Positions 6,892-10,006 of a stretch of 10,006 bases of DNA are shown in pieces; position 1 is the first letter of the stretch, and every line of letters starts with the position of its first letter. The notes beneath the pieces were generated by a model that ran no database searches, was not told the DNA's origin, and saw nothing but the letters and a program-made list of their open reading frames with translations. The position numbers were made by a program, and so were the translations under genes. The stretch is from Nitrososphaerales archaeon TH703 (GTDB taxonomy: Archaea; Thermoproteota; Nitrososphaeria; Nitrososphaerales; Nitrososphaeraceae), in the NCBI GenBank assembly GCA_014523525.1, contig JAATVL010000015.1:1-10006 (forward strand), given 5' to 3'.

Positions 6892-6999
6892 TTACATGGA
6901 AATTTCCTTTTCTGGTCTTGATTTTCTACCCTTTATTTTCCTGTAAAACCACAGTTTTAATGCATAATATGCGCCATAGATGACTGTTGGAGCTTTCAT
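6892..6999 (-). CDS. Small basic, membrane-prone protein, 35 aa
   Basis: A short ORF within the 394-base gap between the flavoprotein and the aminopeptidase. ATG 6999 to TAA 6892-6894 encodes 35 residues: a hydrophobic, aromatic N-terminal part (APTVIYGAYYALKLWFY, residues 3-19), then a basic tail (RKIKGRKSRPEK, 20-31). A TATA-like run at 7022-7036 centres about 26 nt before the ATG, the leaderless spacing seen for other genes here. The frame is closed upstream by TAA without another usable start. It could be a small membrane-associated subunit; I recognise no family. Support is promoter position and protein-like composition only, so it may not be real. Confidence 0.5.
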   Translation of the reverse strand: MKAPTVIYGAYYALKLWFYRKIKGRKSRPEKEISM

Positions 7000-7021
7000 A
7001 CAAGGAACTATCCCAAACTTG

Positions 7022-7036
7022 TATTTATTTTTTTTA
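7022..7036 (-). promoter_or_regulatory. TATA-like element for the 35-aa ORF
   Basis: The minus strand reads TAAAAAAAATAAATA; the TAAATA end centres about 26 nt before ATG 6999. The composition is simple A/T, so moderate caution applies. Confidence 0.4.
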
Positions 7037-7146
7037 TCCGATTTTTATCAATAATTTGCAAAACTAGACTCAGCAAGAAAAAAAGAGAATAATGTTTATA
7101 ATAGATTTGAATTGGAGCACAAAGTGTCCTACTAATTTTTTATTTT

Positions 7147-8043
7147 TTATTTTGTTATCGTTAGTGTGTTAGATTCTCGAGGAATTATCGTATGCTCTGC
7201 TTGAACCACTATTCTATTGGCTCCTTCGACCAAAATTGGATATGCATGAACGTTCTTCTTTTTTACCAGGACTTCTAGCAAGGACAGTGCTTCTTTCTCT
7301 TCGTATTCATTAACAATCCATCTTAAGGCGAATGGTAGAGTTTTAAATTTATTCCATAAATATTCTAGAAAATCATCTGTCTTTTGTTCTTTTGTTCTTT
7401 TTCGTGACCCAATACTAAAAATATTTTTAATTTTTCCTTCGTAAACAACGCCCTGACCGTCATTTGTAGTCACAAATGGTTCTATTGCATATACATTATT
7501 TACAGATAAATTGAAAGAGTGGCCAATTGTCCAAATGTTTGGGATCGACTTTCCAGCATGGATGGTATATCTTTCAAGCGAGTGTCCACTCAAATTCTGG
7601 ATTGGTTTACATCCATATTTTGTAATAGTTTTTTCTATTATTCTTCCTATTTCTGAAACTCTTGTATTTGATCTTGAAATGCCAATCGCTTCGTCCAGTG
7701 CCCTTTCAGCAATATCGATCAAATTTTGATACTTGGTATCATAACTTACTGTGACAGCTGTATCAGCGATATAGCCGTCTATATGAACCCCCACATCTAT
7801 CTTTACTACATCAGTATCTTTAACAATTATGGGATCGTTAGGTATCGCAGTATAGTGTGCTGCAATATCGTTGAGACTGACATTAACTGGAAATGCGGGT
7901 TCTCCACCTTTTTTGAATATCTCTTGCTCAATGTCATTACATATTTCACTTAAATTCCTACCAGTATGGTCTTGAGTCCTAGCATATTCTCTTACCTGGG
8001 AAGCTATCTTTCCGGCCTTGACATAGTTGTCGAAGATATCCAA
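7147..8043 (-). CDS. map: Methionine aminopeptidase, type II
   Basis: Removes the initiator methionine from nascent proteins in the cytoplasm; a dinuclear-metal enzyme of the pita-bread fold. All five metal ligands are visible: Asp83 and Asp94 in KIDVGVHIDGYIADTA, His154 in LSGHSLERYTIH, Glu188 in YAIEPF, and Glu283 in VQAEHTII. His63 in AAHYT is the conserved substrate-site His. The roughly 65-residue helical insert before the last strand (about 210-270) marks the archaeal/eukaryotic type II form, and 298 residues is the usual archaeal length. The start is TTG 8043: an in-frame TAA lies two codons upstream, and a TATA box about 26 nt upstream fits a leaderless mRNA. Confidence 0.95.
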   Translation of the reverse strand: MDIFDNYVKAGKIASQVREYARTQDHTGRNLSEICNDIEQEIFKKGGEPAFPVNVSLNDIAAHYTAIPNDPIIVKDTDVVKIDVGVHIDGYIADTAVTVSYDTKYQNLIDIAERALDEAIGISRSNTRVSEIGRIIEKTITKYGCKPIQNLSGHSLERYTIHAGKSIPNIWTIGHSFNLSVNNVYAIEPFVTTNDGQGVVYEGKIKNIFSIGSRKRTKEQKTDDFLEYLWNKFKTLPFALRWIVNEYEEKEALSLLEVLVKKKNVHAYPILVEGANRIVVQAEHTIIPRESNTLTITK

Positions 8044-8064
8044 CTCTTAAAATTCAAAGTTAAA

Positions 8065-8074
8065 GATATTTAGA
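8065..8074 (-). promoter_or_regulatory. TATA box of map
   Basis: On the minus strand TCTAAATATC, centred about 26 nt before TTG 8043. Supports a leaderless transcript and the TTG start. Confidence 0.55.
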
Positions 8075-8079
8075 TATAT

Positions 8080-8090
8080 TGATGACATCA
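8080..8090. repeat. 11-nt inverted repeat upstream of the map TATA box
   Basis: TGATGACATCA: 5-bp arms around a single central base, a few bases upstream of the map TATA box. Possible operator or activator site; short enough to arise by chance. Confidence 0.3.
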
Positions 8091-8196
8091 TTCTTATTTC
8101 CAAAATATGTGAACAAATGCTAATTTATTTAAGCAATATGACCAATTAAATTCTCGAATTTCTATAAGCTCGTAACTATTCAACATCTCAAAGTTA

Positions 8197-8204
8197 AAAT
8201 TATA
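8197..8204 (+). promoter_or_regulatory. TATA box of tRNA-Pro
   Basis: AAATTATA centred about 37 nt before the tRNA 5' end, implying a leader of roughly 10 nt. Confidence 0.4.
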
Positions 8205-8237
8205 CTCCGAACATCGCAATTGCTAAACCTTGAATAT

Positions 8238-8311
8238 GGGGCCGTCGTCTAGCTTGGTATGATGCCAGCCTTGGGCGCTGGAGGCCGCCGGTTCAAATCC
8301 GGCCGACCCCA
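8238..8311 (+). tRNA. tRNA-Pro (TGG)
   Basis: Intronless, 74 nt. Anticodon stem CCAGC (8265-8269) pairs with GCTGG (8277-8281) around loop CTTGGGC, giving anticodon TGG. The T-arm GCCGG-TTCAAAT-CCGGC (8287-8303) is perfect, the discriminator is A8311, and CCA is not encoded. Acceptor GGGGCCG (8238-8244) against CGACCCC (8304-8310) pairs except for C5-A68 (8242 with 8306). The D-stem is weak, with a G-U and a T-T. The rest of the fold is sound, so a functional gene is likely. Confidence 0.93.
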
Positions 8312-8411
8312 TTTTGCCTAATTACCATTTTTGGTATCAGTACTATTAATGAAATACTACCGTATTTCTTCTCATGAATTTTAAAAATCAAAAAAAATTA
8401 ATATCAGTCAC

Positions 8412-8939
8412 TTAACCGTAGCTAGAATATAGCAATCTTAGTTTTTCATTGAGTCTATTTGCCAATTTGTCGGAAATTTTTCTCTGGTATTCATCCACCT
8501 TAATTGGGTTTTTTTGTGTAAATAAAAATGGCCCGTATGCATAGCTGTTATTCGGAGAAGGTACCTCTGGCTTTGTAGAAGATATTAAGGAAGCAATGTA
8601 CGAGCTGAGCGCGCTTGTGTCTTCATTTTCACTAATATTGGATAGAATCTTTCCAATTTTCTTTGGATCCAATTTTCTATATCCAAATGGCATGTGCGTG
8701 TCATCATTAAACCTAAGCGGGTCTACGTCAACCTTTGTGCCAATGATTAACGGATTGGGCTTGTAGATAGAATCTATCTTTAGTTGCCAAACTTCATTTG
8801 GATTACTTACTATGGCATCATAAAAGTTTCCATTCTGTTGAGTGACAGAGACCACAAATTTCCAGTTACGAGAATTTGCAGAGTATCTTTCAAACAGGTT
8901 CGTTGCGAGGTTGTTTCCTTCCAGTATATCCAATTGCAA
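8412..8939 (-). CDS. Hypothetical protein, about 175 aa
   Basis: I do not recognise the family. There is no signal peptide or membrane segment. The first part (about residues 25-70) alternates hydrophobic and polar residues and looks beta-rich (WKFVVSVTQQNGNFYDAIV, then VWQLKIDSIYKPNP). A Ser/Pro/Asn-rich, probably flexible stretch follows near 108-135 (SLISSTKPEVPSPNN). The C-terminus is a charged helix (EYQRKISDKLANRLNEKLRLL). The start is TTG 8939 or TTG 8933, with an in-frame TAA closing the frame upstream; the TATA box at about 8957-8963 fits a leaderless start at 8933 slightly better. It is convergent with tRNA-Pro and has no operon partner. Confidence 0.72.
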   Translation of the reverse strand: MQLDILEGNNLATNLFERYSANSRNWKFVVSVTQQNGNFYDAIVSNPNEVWQLKIDSIYKPNPLIIGTKVDVDPLRFNDDTHMPFGYRKLDPKKIGKILSNISENEDTSALSSYIASLISSTKPEVPSPNNSYAYGPFLFTQKNPIKVDEYQRKISDKLANRLNEKLRLLYSSYG

Positions 8940-8956
8940 TGAAACTTAACAGATGG

Positions 8957-8963
8957 TAAATAT
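8957..8963 (-). promoter_or_regulatory. TATA box of the 175-aa hypothetical gene
   Basis: On the minus strand ATATTTA, centred 21 and 27 nt before the TTG codons at 8939 and 8933. Confidence 0.4.
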
Positions 8964-9056
8964 GAGTCTTGTTTTTTTATTCAAATACCGGAAACTAGAT
9001 AGAACTTTTCAAACTGGATAGCCAATTAAATTCAAACAAGATGATATTCTAATAGG

Positions 9057-9170
9057 CGACACAATATGTGCTGATTTACTAGTGTACTTCACAAAGAAAG
9101 TCTATTTCTACGACACAATATGTGCTGATTTACTAGTGTACTTCACAAAGAAAGTCTATTTCTACGACAC
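9057..9170. repeat. Perfect 54-bp tandem duplication (2 copies plus 6 bp)
   Basis: Bases 9057-9110 are repeated exactly at 9111-9164, and the first six bases (CGACAC) occur a third time at 9165-9170. The unit spans the 3' end and stop codon of the RidA gene, so the second copy (9111-9164) holds the real C-terminal codons and the first copy is a non-translated remnant downstream of the stop. The CGACAC at each junction is the kind of microhomology that supports slippage or unequal exchange. Absence of any mismatch points to a recent event. Confidence 0.97.
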
Positions 9171-9594
9171 TATCAAGAGGAAGGCTATTGACTCCAATGG
9201 CAACCCTAGTATGTCTCCCTTTTTCTCCAAATATCTCCAAAAGTAAATCTGATGCTCCATTGATAACCTTTGGGTGATCATTAAAAGAAGGATCACTATT
9301 TACGTATCCGGTGACTTTTATAAATTTGGATATACTTTCTAGATTGCCCAAGAATTTTTTCATATGCTCCAGTGCGTTTATTGTACATTGTTTTGACGCT
9401 TCTTTACATTCAGTTATAGAGACTTGACTTGAGACTTTGCCCTTGTATTTTTCTGGCAGAGTTCCATTAATCAATGGGATTTGACCAGAAACAAAAATCA
9501 AATTTTCGCTCTGTATTATAGGAACGTAGGAGCCAATAGGTTGAGGCGGAATTGATAACTTGATTCCAATTGACTCCAATTTTTCTTCAATCAT
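9133..9594 (-). CDS. RidA family protein (YjgF/YER057c/UK114)
   Basis: Family members hydrolyse reactive enamine/imine intermediates made by PLP enzymes and usually form trimers with active sites between subunits. The 153-residue protein fits the longer RidA-like subgroup. Recognisable blocks are LIFVSGQIPL (32-41), VTGYVNSDPSFNDHPKVINGAS split across 94-115, and RHTRVAIGV...LPLDSVVEID (127-147) with the conserved Arg near 130 and Glu145. The precise activity of this subgroup is not established from sequence. Start ATG 9594; an AGGTGA directly abuts it, too close to serve as a Shine-Dalgarno site, while AATAAAAACT at 9616-9625 sits at TATA distance. The last ten codons and the stop lie inside a 54-bp tandem duplication that leaves the protein itself intact and puts TAA directly after TAG. 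Confidence 0.93.
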   Translation of the reverse strand: MIEEKLESIGIKLSIPPQPIGSYVPIIQSENLIFVSGQIPLINGTLPEKYKGKVSSQVSITECKEASKQCTINALEHMKKFLGNLESISKFIKVTGYVNSDPSFNDHPKVINGASDLLLEIFGEKGRHTRVAIGVNSLPLDSVVEIDFLCEVH

Positions 9595-9615
9595 TCACCT
9601 TTATACAAAAATTCA

Positions 9616-9625
9616 AGTTTTTATT
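9616..9625 (-). promoter_or_regulatory. TATA-like box of the RidA gene
   Basis: On the minus strand AATAAAAACT, centred about 26 nt before ATG 9594. A second TATA-like match, TTGTATAAAG, lies closer but would start transcription inside the gene. Confidence 0.45.
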
Positions 9626-9685
9626 CATTTGCCGTTACATTTTTTAGAATATTACATTAGACAAATTTGGGCGATAATCCAAAAA

Positions 9686-9693
9686 TTTTTAAG
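9686..9693 (+). promoter_or_regulatory. TATA box of the right-edge membrane protein gene
   Basis: TTTTTAAG centred about 27 nt before ATG 9717, again the leaderless spacing. Confidence 0.5.
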
Positions 9694-9716
9694 CACTTGA
9701 GCTAGCTAACTTGATC

Positions 9717-10006
9717 ATGTCTTCCCACGACGACAAGATTCATTCTGGGGGCGGATACGGATATGTCCACATGAAAGGTGTAGCTTTGAGTATTCTTGTG
9801 ATGGGTATATCGCTAATGGGTATAATTATTGCATATGTAGTTTTTGGGCACATCGGACCATCTTTTTCTGCCGAGAGAATAAATGTACAACAAGCAGAGT
9901 TGAGAAAGGAATATCGACTCCCTGATAGGGAAGTAATCAGAGATGAGGCTGTCTTGCTAACCCCACCATCTCTAAGACAGATGAACCAAAGCGCAACAAC
10001 TGGTTA
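9717..10006 (+). CDS. Single-pass membrane protein, N-terminal part
   Basis: Starts at ATG 9717 and runs off the right edge with the frame still open (96 full codons visible). The N-terminus is polar with His and Gly (SSHDDKIHSGGGYGYVH). It is followed by one hydrophobic helix at about 21-44 (GVALSILVMGISLMGIIIAY onward), then a charged, probably external segment (AERINVQQAELRKEYRLPDREV) and a Pro/Ser-rich part. Absence of Lys/Arg after the helix for several residues and Lys20 just before it suggest N-terminus inside. I do not recognise the family; the architecture would suit an anchored subunit of a membrane complex, which is only a guess. A TATA box 27 nt upstream supports the start. Confidence 0.7.
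   Translation, partial: MSSHDDKIHSGGGYGYVHMKGVALSILVMGISLMGIIIAYVVFGHIGPSFSAERINVQQAELRKEYRLPDREVIRDEAVLLTPPSLRQMNQSATTG

Noticed and set aside
7511..7953. Two plus-strand ORFs inside map
   Set aside because: They lie antisense to a full-length methionine aminopeptidase with all catalytic residues; no promoter or independent support.
9057..9170. Tandem 54-bp repeats as a CRISPR array or mobile-element end
   Set aside because: The copies are contiguous without spacers and extend coding sequence of ridA, so a simple tandem duplication explains them; no transposase or attachment site is nearby.
9595..9600. AGGTGA before the RidA start as a Shine-Dalgarno site
   Set aside because: It directly abuts the ATG, leaving no spacer, and the TATA box spacing suggests a leaderless mRNA.

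Overview
The window looks like an archaeal chromosome segment, most probably from an ammonia-oxidising thaumarchaeon (Nitrososphaerota). The low GC content would suit a Nitrosocosmicus-like soil lineage, but that placement is inference. Evidence for archaea: two of the three tRNA genes carry bulge-helix-bulge type introns, none encodes CCA, the methionine aminopeptidase is the archaeal/eukaryotic type II, and most genes have a TATA-like box about 26 nt before the start codon with no usable Shine-Dalgarno site, which suggests leaderless mRNAs. Several starts are TTG.

Layout. 1-1574 (+): 3' part of a large probably secreted protein with tandem discoidin-like (F5/8 type C) domains and a C-terminal beta-rich domain. 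1575-1903: gene-free, ending in the promoter of citrate synthase (1904-3115, +). 3219-3305 (+): tRNA-Cys(GCA) with a 15-nt intron. 3493-3798 (+): unknown 101-aa protein. 3902-4036 (-): tRNA-Trp(CCA) with two introns, one in the anticodon loop and one in the T-loop. 4257-4859 and 4882-5166 (+): an unrecognised His-rich protein followed closely by a two-helix membrane protein. 5274-6752 (-): GlcD/D-lactate dehydrogenase-type flavoprotein. 6892-6999 (-): a 35-codon small ORF with its own promoter. 7147-8043 (-): type II methionine aminopeptidase. 8238-8311 (+): tRNA-Pro(TGG) with an acceptor-stem C-A mismatch. 8412-8939 (-): unknown 175-aa protein. 9133-9594 (-): RidA-family protein whose 3' end lies in a perfect 54-bp tandem duplication. 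9717-end (+): start of a single-pass membrane protein cut by the window edge.

The genes are mostly monocistronic housekeeping genes (TCA-cycle entry, protein N-terminal maturation, tRNAs, 2-hydroxyacid oxidation, imine/enamine detoxification) mixed with lineage-specific unknowns. There is no sign of a mobile element, CRISPR array, defence island or large biosynthetic cluster. The most notable signals are the doubly interrupted tRNA-Trp, the hidden small ORF, the mosaic discoidin repeat and the fresh tandem duplication at ridA.
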